64,000 bases of DNA from Gammaproteobacteria bacterium (GTDB taxonomy: Bacteria > Pseudomonadota > Gammaproteobacteria > JAABTG01). This document shows positions 53,256 through 61,434 of the stretch, piece by piece. A program made the position numbers and the translations under genes. The DNA lies in assembly GCA_017999615.1 (NCBI GenBank), contig JAGNLM010000004.1, forward strand, positions 89,866 to 153,865. The letters are read 5' to 3'. Below the pieces are notes generated by a model that had not been told where the DNA came from, ran no database searches, and worked only from the letters and a program-made list of their open reading frames with translations. Positions within the stretch are counted from its first letter, which is position 1. Every line of letters begins with the position of its first letter.

Positions 53256-54260
53256 CTAGGGATTCGCCTTGAGCCAGTCCAACACGAACTTCAGGGCCTC
53301 CTCCCCGGGCAGGCCCTTCGCCTTCGCAGCGGTGACGTAGTCGTTCAGGACCGGCTTGACCCGCTCGGCCCAACGGGCGTCCTCGGCCTGCGACAACTCG
53401 ATGGTCTTCACCCCCTTGGAGAGCGCGAATTCGGCGCCGACCTTGTCGAAGTCGTCCCAGGCCTTGCCCGCGCGGTCGATCCACTCGCGATTGACCGCCT
53501 CGATGGCCTCCTGCGCGGCCTTCGGCAGGGAATCCCACTTCCCGCGGTTCATCGCCACGAAGAAACCGACCGAATAGGAGGACCCGAGGTTGCGCGTCGT
53601 GTACTTCACCACCTCGGCGTACTTCCAACCCTTGAGGGTCTCGACCGGGGAGACGAGCCCTTCGACGACCCCCTTCTGGAGGGCGTCGTAGGCCTCGTTC
53701 TGGGGCATGGCCACGGGGGTGGCGCCGAGGGCCGCGACGACCTTGGCGCTGGTACCGGTTCCCCGGATCTTCAGGCCCGCGAGGTCCTCGAGCTTCTCGA
53801 CCGGTTTCTTCGTGTGCAGGATCCCCGGCCCGTGGGCCATCAGGAACATGATCTTGACGTCGGAGAGCTCCTTCGGCTGGAACTTCGCGTAATACGCGTT
53901 CGCCAGACGGGTCGCCTGCAGGCCGCTCGTATACCCGACCGGCAGGTCCAGGACCTCGGTGAGCGGGAACCGGCCCTTCGAGTAGCTCAGCACCGACATG
54001 CCGAGGTCGGAGATCCCCTTGACCACCCCGTCGTAGGTCTGGTCGGCGGGGGTGAGCGTGGCGCCGGCGAAGATGTTGATCTTCACCGCACCGTGGGTGC
54101 GCTTCTCCACTTCCCGCGCCCACTCGGTCGCGAGCAGGGTGTGCCCGTGGGTCGCGGGGAAGAAGATCGAGTAGTTGAGCTCCAGCGGCTTGTCCGCCGC
54201 GTGGGCCGTCGGCAGCCCGGCGGAGACGATGCAAAGCAGTATCGAGAACAGCGTTCTCAC
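53256..54260 (-). CDS. dctP: TRAP transporter substrate-binding protein (operon 2)
   Basis: 334 aa from a GTG at 54260 with a GGGAGGG site about 8 bp upstream. Signal peptide MRTLFSILLCIVSAGLPTAH. DctP features: LELNYSIFFPATHGHTLLAT, IFAGATLTPADQTYDGVVKG, LEDLAGLKIRGTGTSAKVV with the ligand-binding Arg. The open frame to 54425 is not likely coding. About 165 bp without a gene separates it from the peroxidase gene. Confidence 0.92.
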   Translation of the reverse strand: MRTLFSILLCIVSAGLPTAHAADKPLELNYSIFFPATHGHTLLATEWAREVEKRTHGAVKINIFAGATLTPADQTYDGVVKGISDLGMSVLSYSKGRFPLTEVLDLPVGYTSGLQATRLANAYYAKFQPKELSDVKIMFLMAHGPGILHTKKPVEKLEDLAGLKIRGTGTSAKVVAALGATPVAMPQNEAYDALQKGVVEGLVSPVETLKGWKYAEVVKYTTRNLGSSYSVGFFVAMNRGKWDSLPKAAQEAIEAVNREWIDRAGKAWDDFDKVGAEFALSKGVKTIELSQAEDARWAERVKPVLNDYVTAAKAKGLPGEEALKFVLDWLKANP

Positions 54261-54425
54261 GGTCGATGCCCTCCCTTCCCGGTCACGGTCCCCAGGAGGC
54301 CTCTGGCGGTGCGCCCGGCTGCCCCCCCTCGCCCTGCCCCGACCGCCCATTGTCGTGCACGGCCACCACGGGTTGTCAATGGTGGCGTGGGGTGCCGCCG
54401 TCGAGGGGCTGCCCCCTCGGGGCAC

Positions 54426-55616
54426 TCAGGGGCGATAGCCGTCGGTGAGCGTCTTCATGAACGCGACGATCGCGGCCTCCTCTTCGGGCGTCAGCCCGAG
54501 GTCCCCCATCTCCTCGGTGTTGACGTTCTCCCCCATCTCGGGCTCGGGCCACGCCGGGTCCACGTCCCGCGTGTTGTAGAAGTGCACGATCTCCTCGAGG
54601 CTCTTGAAGTACCCGTTGTGCCCGTACACCTTCACGAACTCGGGTGACGGACGCTGGTCCACGTTGCGCAGCGTGGGCACCTTGTGCTTGCCCCACTCCT
54701 CCTCCGCCACGCCCGCGTGCTCCGTCTTCGCGAGAAATCCGCCGAGCCCGGGGTCGACCCAATCCTTGCCGTCCGGGTTCCACTCTCCGGGCATCCCGTA
54801 GTAGGGATTGGCGGGGTTGCGCGGGATCCCGAGATTGTCGTAGGTGAAATCCGTGAACAGCGGTGGCAACCCGCCCTCCCTCGGCGCGCTGAGGTGGCAG
54901 GCGTTGCAGAGCCCCTTGCCCTCGAAGAGCTCGAGACCCCACGCCTCCTGTCGGGTGAGGGTCGCCTGTCCCTTCAGGTAGTGGTCGTATTTCGAGGTGA
55001 AAGGGTTCAGCTCGGCGGAGCGCTCGTAGGCGGCGATGGCACGCGCGACCCGCTCGTAGGCCCCGACTGAGTCGCGCTCGCAGTCGAGCGAGCCCCGGCC
55101 CCAGACCTCCTCGAAGAGCCCCGCATACGCGCCCCGAGCGACCTTCTCGCAGACACCCTTCGCGTCGGCGACGTTCTGCTCCAGCGGGTTCAGGAACGGC
55201 CCCTGCGCCTGCTCGGCGAGCGGGTCCCCGAGGGTCCACCCGCTGGCGCGCCCGTCCCAGAACATGCCCCCGACCCAGACCCCCTCGGCCTTGTCGTAGT
55301 GGAGCACGGGGCTCTCGCCCCCATAGGCGGCGGTGGGCGGCTTGCGATCGCCGAAGCGCGTGGGTACCGCGCCGGGGTACACGGCGGTCGCCGCGTTGAC
55401 GGCGCTGTCCGAACCGGTGAAGCCTGCGTGGGGACCGTGGCAGGTGGCACAGCTCTGTCCGGGCGGCGTCGACAGGTTGGCGTCGAAGAACAGGGCCTTG
55501 CCCAACCGCTCGAGGGGCGAGAGCTCCGCCGCCGCTGCACCCCAGGCGAGAAACACCACGACGGCCGCACCCGCGAGGCGCGGACCGGGAACCCCTGCGA
55601 AATCGCCCCTTACCAT
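54426..55616 (-). CDS. di-haem cytochrome c peroxidase/MauG family
   Basis: 396-aa periplasmic protein with a signal peptide (LAGAAVVVFLAWGAAAA) and two c-type haem sites, CATCH at 56-60 and CNACH at 237-241. The order and the YNLGI-like segment (FTYDNLGIPRNPANPYYG) fit bacterial cytochrome c peroxidases and MauG relatives. It would reduce H2O2 or oxidise a partner protein using cytochrome c electrons. Start ATG 55616. No cytochrome biogenesis gene nearby. Confidence 0.88.
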   Translation of the reverse strand: MVRGDFAGVPGPRLAGAAVVVFLAWGAAAAELSPLERLGKALFFDANLSTPPGQSCATCHGPHAGFTGSDSAVNAATAVYPGAVPTRFGDRKPPTAAYGGESPVLHYDKAEGVWVGGMFWDGRASGWTLGDPLAEQAQGPFLNPLEQNVADAKGVCEKVARGAYAGLFEEVWGRGSLDCERDSVGAYERVARAIAAYERSAELNPFTSKYDHYLKGQATLTRQEAWGLELFEGKGLCNACHLSAPREGGLPPLFTDFTYDNLGIPRNPANPYYGMPGEWNPDGKDWVDPGLGGFLAKTEHAGVAEEEWGKHKVPTLRNVDQRPSPEFVKVYGHNGYFKSLEEIVHFYNTRDVDPAWPEPEMGENVNTEEMGDLGLTPEEEAAIVAFMKTLTDGYRP

Positions 55617-55664
55617 CTCTGCCGACCTCCCAGGCGGGGACCAACGGTGCAGGAGGGACGGGGC

Positions 55665-55898
55665 TCACTCGCTCCGGATGAGCTCCTCGTGGGACTGTAG
55701 CACGGCCAGCTCGCGCCCGAGCCTCTCCAGGTCCACGTGCTCGGCGTCGACCGAGTTGCGGCGCCAGTCGAGGAGACAGTAATCGCACTGCCCCTCTTCC
55801 GCGCCCGCCCCGAGACGCCGGAGCAACGCCTGGGCGCCGCGCTTCAGCTTGCGGTTGATACGGGCCACGAGCGCCTGCTCGGAGACCTTGAGCTTCAT
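55665..55898 (-). CDS. hypothetical protein with a CDYC motif
   Basis: 77 aa, strongly helical: a basic N-terminus (MKLKVSEQALVARINRKLKR), a central GQCDYCLLDWRRN with a Cys pair, and an acidic helical tail. I do not recognise it. It lies 48 bp upstream of the peroxidase gene on the same strand and might share its transcript. Confidence 0.55.
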   Translation of the reverse strand: MKLKVSEQALVARINRKLKRGAQALLRRLGAGAEEGQCDYCLLDWRRNSVDAEHVDLERLGRELAVLQSHEELIRSE

Positions 55899-56364
55899 GG
55901 CCGTGCCGGGTGGAGTCCCATCCGCTTAGTGAATCCCGGCCACGTAACGCAAGTATTGCCAGGTTGTATCAAATCGTTACGGCAACCTCACTCGCCCCTC
56001 CTCGGGTGAGTTCTCGAACAGGCGGGGTAATCCGCTGGCGCACCGAGAGAAACCGGATCTATCCACAGCTTCTGTGGATAACTCTGTGGAGATCCTGCTG
56101 CGAAAACCCCGAGCGGCCGCACGAAGATTTAGTTCGTTTCAGTTTGACGCTTTCCCGAGCAAATCCGGAAAATCCACTCCAGATCAAAAGGTTGTATTGT
56201 CTTGAACGAGTTCGGGCAGGCTCGCGATTGTTTTCGTCCCAGAATCGGGAGGAGAGCCCCGGCCCACCTGTGCATGAAGGCAGGTCGAGGCTTGACAATC
56301 CTGGCCAACGAGAGAAACCGAGGGCGCCGAACCCGGCTGCGGGAGGCGCAACCTGGCTGCACCG
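55899..56364. other. 466-bp gene-free stretch with DnaA-box-like repeats
   Basis: No coding region is seen and 56130-56240 is less G+C-rich than the surroundings. At 56060-56080 a perfect 9-bp inverted repeat, TATCCACAG-CTT-CTGTGGATA, contains one perfect DnaA box (TTATCCACA on the minus strand) and one near match; CTCTGTGGA just after is a third near match. The 12-mer CGAGAGAAACCG occurs at 56044-56055 and again at 56309-56320. Confidence 0.45.
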
Positions 56365-56994
56365 TCAGCCCCCCCGCGCCGCCCTCGCCCGGCGCTCCTC
56401 GCGCTTCTTGCGGATCATGGCGGTGTCGGCCGCCATGTCGAGATAGCTCGCCTTCAACGCACCGTCGAAGTCCGTCACCTCCCCGCCCTGCTCGGCCTTC
56501 ACGGCCTCGGCCACCTCGCGCGAGGCGTACGCGTACTTGCTGGTGCGGCTCATGACCGGAGGCAGCTTCGAGCCGACCAGGTAAACGGCCTTGTCCGCGT
56601 CCAGGAGCGGCACCACCTCGTCCTTCGCGCCCGCGTCGGCCGCGTAGAGGGCCTTCGGCGTGAGGTCCATGTTGACCGAGAGGCTGAGCGCGGTGCAGTG
56701 CACCGAGCAGGTGGCGTCCACCCGGCCGTCGCCGTACCACACCAGCTGGCGGGTGCGGTGGAACTGCTTGCGGTCCATCCCGCAGTAGGGGCACTTCGGG
56801 TACTTGGCGAGCTCGTCCTTCAGGGGCTCGGCGTCGGGCGCCGTCTTCGGCTGGAACTGCAGCGGGGTGCCCTCCCCCGGGCAGGCCTGTCCCGCCAATG
56901 CCGCGGGCGCCAGGGCGCCGAGACCCCCCACAGCCCCGGCTGCCAACATCATCTGCAGCGCCGCACGGCGCCCCTTCCCCTGCAGTGTCTCCAT
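56365..56994 (-). CDS. NosL-family protein
   Basis: 209 aa. An N-terminal export region (LQMMLAAGAVGGLGALAPAA) is followed by the NosL signature YPKCPYCGMDRKQFHRTRQL, then ATCSVHCTALSLSVNMDL with further cysteines and YVVGSK-like VYLVGSKLPPVMS. NosL binds Cu(I) and supports nitrous oxide reductase maturation, but no nos gene lies here, so another copper role is possible. ATG 56994 follows GGAGAGAG; a longer frame to 57114 has no such signal. Confidence 0.82.
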   Translation of the reverse strand: METLQGKGRRAALQMMLAAGAVGGLGALAPAALAGQACPGEGTPLQFQPKTAPDAEPLKDELAKYPKCPYCGMDRKQFHRTRQLVWYGDGRVDATCSVHCTALSLSVNMDLTPKALYAADAGAKDEVVPLLDADKAVYLVGSKLPPVMSRTSKYAYASREVAEAVKAEQGGEVTDFDGALKASYLDMAADTAMIRKKREERRARAARGG

Positions 56995-57137
56995 GATCTC
57001 TCTCCGGTATGCGCGCATTCCCAGGCCGTACAAACGCCCGGGACCAGAGTGTAATTCATGATTATTGAGTGGACACCAGAAACCGCTCCCCGCGCGCAGG
57101 GCCGGAGAGCCCATCGGGAGTCGGGCAGGACGAGCAA

Positions 57138-57180
57138 CCGCAGCACGGTCCGGGGCAGAGCGCCCCGGACCGTGCTGCGG
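57138..57180 (-). terminator. 19-bp perfect hairpin
   Basis: CCGCAGCACGGTCCGGGGC (57138-57156) pairs fully with 57162-57180 around the loop AGAGC. It lies 38 bp past the stop of the minus-strand small membrane protein gene and before the NosL gene. A TTGCTCG stretch follows on the minus strand, so termination there is plausible, though the T run is poor. Confidence 0.55.
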
Positions 57181-57217
57181 CCCGGTTCTCTACGTAGAGC
57201 TCTCCGGAGACGGGCCC

Positions 57218-57424
57218 TCAGGTGCGCTGGTCGGCCGGCACCAGGTACCCCACCTGCTTCCCGCGCCCGCCCTTCACCAGGCTCGTCAGCGCACCGGCGC
57301 CGATGAACGCCCAGAAGAGCGGCTCGATCCAGGTGTGCTCCATCTGACTGCCCGGACCGAGCACCACCACGGACCCAACGCCGAGCAGGGTCGCCGCCAC
57401 CAGTCCTGTGAGAAGGTATGTCAT
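57218..57424 (-). CDS. small membrane protein, unknown function
   Basis: 68 aa with two membrane helices (MTYLLTGLVAATLLGVGSVV and LFWAFIGAGALTSLVKGG) and a basic tail. ATG 57424 has a GGGGAG site 9 bp upstream; an ATG at 57433 touches that site. Family not recognised. Upstream on the minus strand lies the palindrome CCGTTGCAACGG (57528-57539), a possible operator. Confidence 0.6.
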   Translation of the reverse strand: MTYLLTGLVAATLLGVGSVVVLGPGSQMEHTWIEPLFWAFIGAGALTSLVKGGRGKQVGYLVPADQRT

Positions 57425-57688
57425 GGTCTTCATCTCCCCATTGCCAGTTTTCAATGACGCCATTAGGCCTGAGAGATGTTCCGCAAGGATTTCCCATCTG
57501 TGACAACTTGTTGCAGCCACGGCGTTGCCGTTGCAACGGACCACCCGACGGAAGGCGCCCGAAATGGGCGAGCGGGAAGACGGGGCAGAGCGTCCACGAG
57601 CCGCTCCAGGGCATTTGCCCGTACCACCGCCGGACCCACGGAGTGGGTCCAGTGGTTAGTGAGCACTATCGCGATGAGTCTTCGAAAT

Positions 57689-57732
57689 TGGCGTCCCCAA
57701 CGGGATTCGAACCCGTGTCGTCACCTTGAAAG
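57689..57732 (-). other. element attachment site: 3' half of a tRNA-Glu gene
   Basis: Read on the minus strand this is the second half of a tRNA-Glu: anticodon loop CTTTCAA (anticodon TTC), 3' anticodon strand GGTGA, T arm ACGGGTTCGAATCCCGT, acceptor strand TGGGGAC, then G and CCA. The 5' half, expected beyond 57732, is missing: no GTCCCC acceptor strand or matching TCACC anticodon strand is present. An integrase gene follows 145 bp away. This is what the distal att site of a tRNA-integrated element looks like; the intact tRNA-Glu should be at the element's other end. Confidence 0.75.
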
Positions 57733-57876
57733 TGTTGCAAACCTCTCCGCCTACGTCCGCCGCTGTTTGCATAACCCGTTGTAAGGTCTACACTCTGTCC
57801 GTAGAGGTCCGCCGGAGTGCTCACTTTTCCAGCATCATCCGGCGACTAACTGGCGACTAGGTGGGAGGGGGCGGAC

Positions 57877-59187
57877 ATGGCACGGGCGACACGGGCAAGC
57901 GGTCTAGAGACCCGGGCGGCGAGGGACCGGATCCCCGTCGGACCCGCCTACCACTGGATCATGATCGGGGCCGGGCTCTCGCTCGGCTACCGGAAGGGGG
58001 CGAAGGCGCGCCGCTGGTACGCCCGGTTCACCGACCCCGCCGGGGTCGAGCGAAAGCCGGTGCTCGGCACGGCCGACGACTTCCTCGACCCGGACGGCGA
58101 GCGGGTCCTCTCCTACTTTCAGGCGCAGGACCGGGCGCGTGCCGCCCTCACCGAGGCCCTCGCGCCGAAGCCCGAACCCGCGGCGCCGCCCGAGGCCCCC
58201 TACACCGTCGCCGACGCTATGTCGGCATACCTCGACTGGCTCGACCTGCACCGGGCGAAAACCACGGCGAAGGGGTCGCGGATCATGTCCGCCGCGCACA
58301 TAGGGCCGACTCTCGGCACGATCCACCTCGACGACCTGACGACGCCGAAGGTTCGCGACTGGCTCGCCGCCCTCGCGCGGGCCCCGGCCCGGCGCCGCCG
58401 CAAAGCCGGAGCCCCGGCGCCGAAGCCCGTGAAACCGGCCGGCTCCGTCGACCCGGAGACTCTCCGCCGGCGGAAGGCAACCGCTAACCGCGTGTTCTCG
58501 CTGCTGCGTGCCGCCCTGAACCACGCATGGAGCAACGGCAAGGCGCCCTCCGCAGATGCGTGGAAGCGGGTTAAGCCGTTCGACCGCACCGACAAGGCGC
58601 GCGTGCGCTATATCTCCGTCGAGGAGGTCCGCCGGCTGATCAACGCGGCCGATCCCGACTTCCGGCCCCTGGTCCGGGCCGCCGTGCTGACCGGGGCACG
58701 CTATGCCGAGCTCCGGGGCGTGCGGGCCGGAGACTTCCACCCCGACGCGCAGACGCTACGGATCGCGGAGCCGAAGTCGGGCCGGGTCCGGTATGTCCCC
58801 CTGACCACCGAGGGCGTCGCCCTGTTCGAGGAGCTCACCGCCGGCCGGCCGGCCGACGCGCCCGTGTTCGTGCGCACCGACGGCAAGCCGTGGGCGCAGG
58901 ACTGGCAGATCCGCCCCATGCGCGCGGCGAGCGAGCGAGCGGGGATCAGCCCCCCAGTTCACTTCCACCTGCTCCGCCACGCCTACGGGTCGCTGCTCGC
59001 CCGGGCGGGGACGCCCCTGCAAGTGATCGCCGCCGCCCTCGGGCATGGCGACACGCGCATGACCCATCGGCACTACGCCCACCTGCAACCCGACTTCGTG
59101 GCGCAGACGGTGCGGGCGAACCTGCCGACCTTCGCCGAGGCCCCGACCCCGCCGAAGGTCCGCCGGCTCCGGCGCAAGGGGGCGTGA
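57877..59187 (+). CDS. int: tyrosine recombinase integrase
   Basis: 436 aa. Catalytic residues are all present: Arg275 in TGARYAELRG, His364 and Arg367 in HFHLLRHAY, His390 in ALGHGD, and nucleophile Tyr400 in THRHYAHL. An N-terminal arm-binding region and a SAM-like core-binding domain precede. ATG 57877 follows GGGAGGGGG. It should integrate and excise the element at the tRNA-Glu site next to it. The upstream 145 bp has GGCGACTA twice at 57841-57860, a possible arm or promoter element. Confidence 0.93.
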   Translation: MARATRASGLETRAARDRIPVGPAYHWIMIGAGLSLGYRKGAKARRWYARFTDPAGVERKPVLGTADDFLDPDGERVLSYFQAQDRARAALTEALAPKPEPAAPPEAPYTVADAMSAYLDWLDLHRAKTTAKGSRIMSAAHIGPTLGTIHLDDLTTPKVRDWLAALARAPARRRRKAGAPAPKPVKPAGSVDPETLRRRKATANRVFSLLRAALNHAWSNGKAPSADAWKRVKPFDRTDKARVRYISVEEVRRLINAADPDFRPLVRAAVLTGARYAELRGVRAGDFHPDAQTLRIAEPKSGRVRYVPLTTEGVALFEELTAGRPADAPVFVRTDGKPWAQDWQIRPMRAASERAGISPPVHFHLLRHAYGSLLARAGTPLQVIAAALGHGDTRMTHRHYAHLQPDFVAQTVRANLPTFAEAPTPPKVRRLRRKGA

Positions 59188-60023
59188 CCGTGGCCGCCCC
59201 CCTCGATCCCTTTCGCGCGTGGCGAAGGATCGTAGAGTCGGCGACCCCGGGCCGGAGGCGCCGCACCACTCCCCAGCGGCGCCCCGACCCCGGGCCGGAG
59301 GCGCGGGCCCTGGTCGCCGCCGTGCTCGCCCGTGAGCACGTCTACCGGCCGATCGCTGCGGCCGACTGGCCCCGGGCAGAGCCCGTGGCGCGGTCCGGCG
59401 CGTTCCTGCACCTCGCCGAGGCCCTCGCGCGCGCGAACCCCTGGCCCAGCGGGGCCGCGCAACCGCTCGCGGAGCAAGTGCTCGAAAAGCTCGCCGCGGC
59501 CGGGGTCGACCCCGAGGCCGAGGCCGTTGACTGGCACGAGGTCGCGGCCGCTCGGGATCGTGCCGCCGCGCGGCTCGCCGAGGTCGCCGACACGCTCGGA
59601 GCGTTCTACGGCGCGCCGCCGCCGGAGCCCCTGGATCGCGTTCTGCGGGCCGTAGGCGAAGCCGCCGAGGGCATGAGCACCCCGGCATGGGTCCGCTACG
59701 CCGTCGCGTTTCTAGCACGCCGAGGCGCCCTTGCGGGGGTGCTCCGGTTGGCGGCCGAGGCACTCGCCGAGGCTCACCCCGCCTTGCTGGTCGGCGACGC
59801 CCGGCGCGCCCGCTCCCACCGGCTCCCGCTGTGGCGTCGGTTCGGGCGCAGGGGCGGAGCTGCCGACGCCGGCGGTCGTGCTCGGGGTGCCCTCGCCCGT
59901 GAGATGGCGGTCTACCTGCCGCCCGACGCCCCCGGCCGACTGACGACGATCGCGGAGTTGCTCACCGCTGCCGGGCTCCCAACGACACCCGCGACCGTCC
60001 GCAGACTGATCACCCGTCACTAA
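59184..60023 (+). CDS. hypothetical protein of the integrated element
   Basis: 279 aa from a GTG overlapping the integrase stop (GTGA). Ala/Arg-rich, mostly helical. I recognise no catalytic motif; the C-terminal stretch LTTIAELLTAAGLPTTPATV followed by RRLITRH reads like a small winged-helix or replication-initiation type domain. The open frame before 59184 is an integrase shadow. Probably element-specific. Confidence 0.6.
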   Translation: MTVAAPLDPFRAWRRIVESATPGRRRRTTPQRRPDPGPEARALVAAVLAREHVYRPIAAADWPRAEPVARSGAFLHLAEALARANPWPSGAAQPLAEQVLEKLAAAGVDPEAEAVDWHEVAAARDRAAARLAEVADTLGAFYGAPPPEPLDRVLRAVGEAAEGMSTPAWVRYAVAFLARRGALAGVLRLAAEALAEAHPALLVGDARRARSHRLPLWRRFGRRGGAADAGGRARGALAREMAVYLPPDAPGRLTTIAELLTAAGLPTTPATVRRLITRH

Positions 60024-60109
60024 GACGTTTCCCGCCCTCCGGCGGCCGGTTTCCTCTTAGCGGGGCCGGCCGATGATGCTCGTCCCGGGTTCACCGGAGA
60101 CGAGCACAC

Positions 60110-60352
60110 ATGACCGCTTCTACAACCGCTTGGCCGACCAATATCGAGGGGCTCGGGCCCGTCGATCCCCCCGCCTACACCGTCAACGAATTCTGCGAAG
60201 CCCACCGGATCGGGCGGTCGCTGTTCTACGAGCTCGCGAAGGAGGGGCGAGGCCCCGCCGTCACGAAGCTCGGCAACCGCGCCGTGATCTTGGGTGAAGC
60301 TGCTCGGGAATGGCGCCGCGCCCGGCTCAACGAAGTGCGGAGCGTGTCGTGA
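60110..60352 (+). CDS. AlpA/excisionase-like helix-turn-helix protein
   Basis: 80 aa. TVNEFCEAHRIGRSLFYELA is an HTH_17-type recognition segment followed by a wing GPAVTKLGNRAVILGEAA and EWRRARL. GGAG lies about 10 bp before the ATG. In related elements this protein activates excision or replication. Coupled to the primase gene by a GTGA overlap. Confidence 0.8.
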   Translation: MTASTTAWPTNIEGLGPVDPPAYTVNEFCEAHRIGRSLFYELAKEGRGPAVTKLGNRAVILGEAAREWRRARLNEVRSVS

Positions 60353-61434
60353 CGGCCGCAAGGGGCCGGGCCGGGCGTGGGGCGCCCGGTGACCGGAGGG
60401 GAGGGGGGAAGCCGGCCGAGCGGCCGACTGGTCAAAGTTTAACCAATGAGGGCGGGGCAAGCCAGTCTGCCGACGCTGCAATGATGGCCCTCGCTCACCG
60501 CTGGCGGCCGGTCCAGCCGCCCCGCGACTTCAGCGACTTCGGGATCGAGGTCCCCGTCGGCGCCGCTGGCGAGGTCCGGGTCCCTTGTCCGGTCTGTGGG
60601 CCCACGCACCGGCACCCCCGCGACAAGGTTGTCGCGGTGAACGTCGGCCGCGGGATCTGGAAGTGTCATCGCTGCGACTGGCGGGGGTCACTGTGGATCC
60701 GGCGGGTCCCCGACCCCGTCCGCCATGAGCCGCCGCCCCCGCCCCCGCCGCCCGACGCCCGCAAGGCCCAGCGGCTCGCCGTGATCTGGCGCGAGTCGGC
60801 GCCGCTCACCGACCCCCGCGCCGAGGTGGGGCTCGCCTACCTGCGAGCCCGGGGGCTCGGGGCCCTGGTCGACGCTGGGGACCTGCCTGGCGGGGACGTG
60901 CTCCGGCTGCACCCGCGACTCCCCTACTTCGAGACCAGCGAAGCCGGCCGGCTGGTCGGCACGTTCCCCGCCCTGGTCGCTCGCGTGCTCGACCCCGAGG
61001 GCCGGCCGGCTTCGCTACACCGGACGTGGCTCGCCGCGGACGGCTCGGGCAAGGCAGACGTGGGCTCGCCCAAGAAGCTCGCCTCTCCGGCCCGTGTGAA
61101 CGCGCTACGGGGTGCCGCGATCAGGTTGTGGCCAGCGACCGACCGGCTCGCCGTCTGCGAGGGGGGCGAGACCGCGTGCGCCGTGCGCGTGCTCACCGGG
61201 ATCCCCGTGTGGTCTGCCGTGTCGGCGCATGGGCTCGAAACCCTCATGCTGCCGCCGGGGCTCGCCGAGCTCACCGTCGCTGGGGACAACGATCCCCACG
61301 GGGTCGGCGAGCGAGCGGCTCACCGGCTGGCCCAGCGGGCCCAGCGGGAGGGGATCCCCACCGTCACCGTGTCGATCCCGAAGCGGGTCGGCGACGACTG
61401 GCTCGACGTGCTCAACCGGAGGTCGCCGGCATGA
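60349..61434 (+). CDS. zinc-ribbon Toprim primase-like protein
   Basis: About 361 aa. Zinc ribbon with CPVC and, 27 residues on, CHRC (with HRHPRD and GRGIWKCHRCDWRG), then a helical linker and a Toprim domain: RLAVCEGGETACAV with the catalytic Glu and LTVAGDNDPHGVG with the Asp pair. Resembles phage P4-type and DUF7146-like primases that start replication of the element. Start is a GTG at 60349 overlapping the upstream stop; ATG 60481 would keep all domains. Frame ends overlapped by the DUF3987 ATG. Confidence 0.83.
   Translation: MTAARGRAGRGAPGDRRGGGKPAERPTGQSLTNEGGASQSADAAMMALAHRWRPVQPPRDFSDFGIEVPVGAAGEVRVPCPVCGPTHRHPRDKVVAVNVGRGIWKCHRCDWRGSLWIRRVPDPVRHEPPPPPPPPDARKAQRLAVIWRESAPLTDPRAEVGLAYLRARGLGALVDAGDLPGGDVLRLHPRLPYFETSEAGRLVGTFPALVARVLDPEGRPASLHRTWLAADGSGKADVGSPKKLASPARVNALRGAAIRLWPATDRLAVCEGGETACAVRVLTGIPVWSAVSAHGLETLMLPPGLAELTVAGDNDPHGVGERAAHRLAQRAQREGIPTVTVSIPKRVGDDWLDVLNRRSPA

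Noticed and set aside
57689..57790. A possible tRNA-Cys, since GCA sits in a 7-base loop (TTGCAAC) on the minus strand
   Set aside because: The stem depends on G-U pairs, no acceptor or D arm fits, and the sequence 3' to it is the second half of tRNA-Glu with its own anticodon loop.
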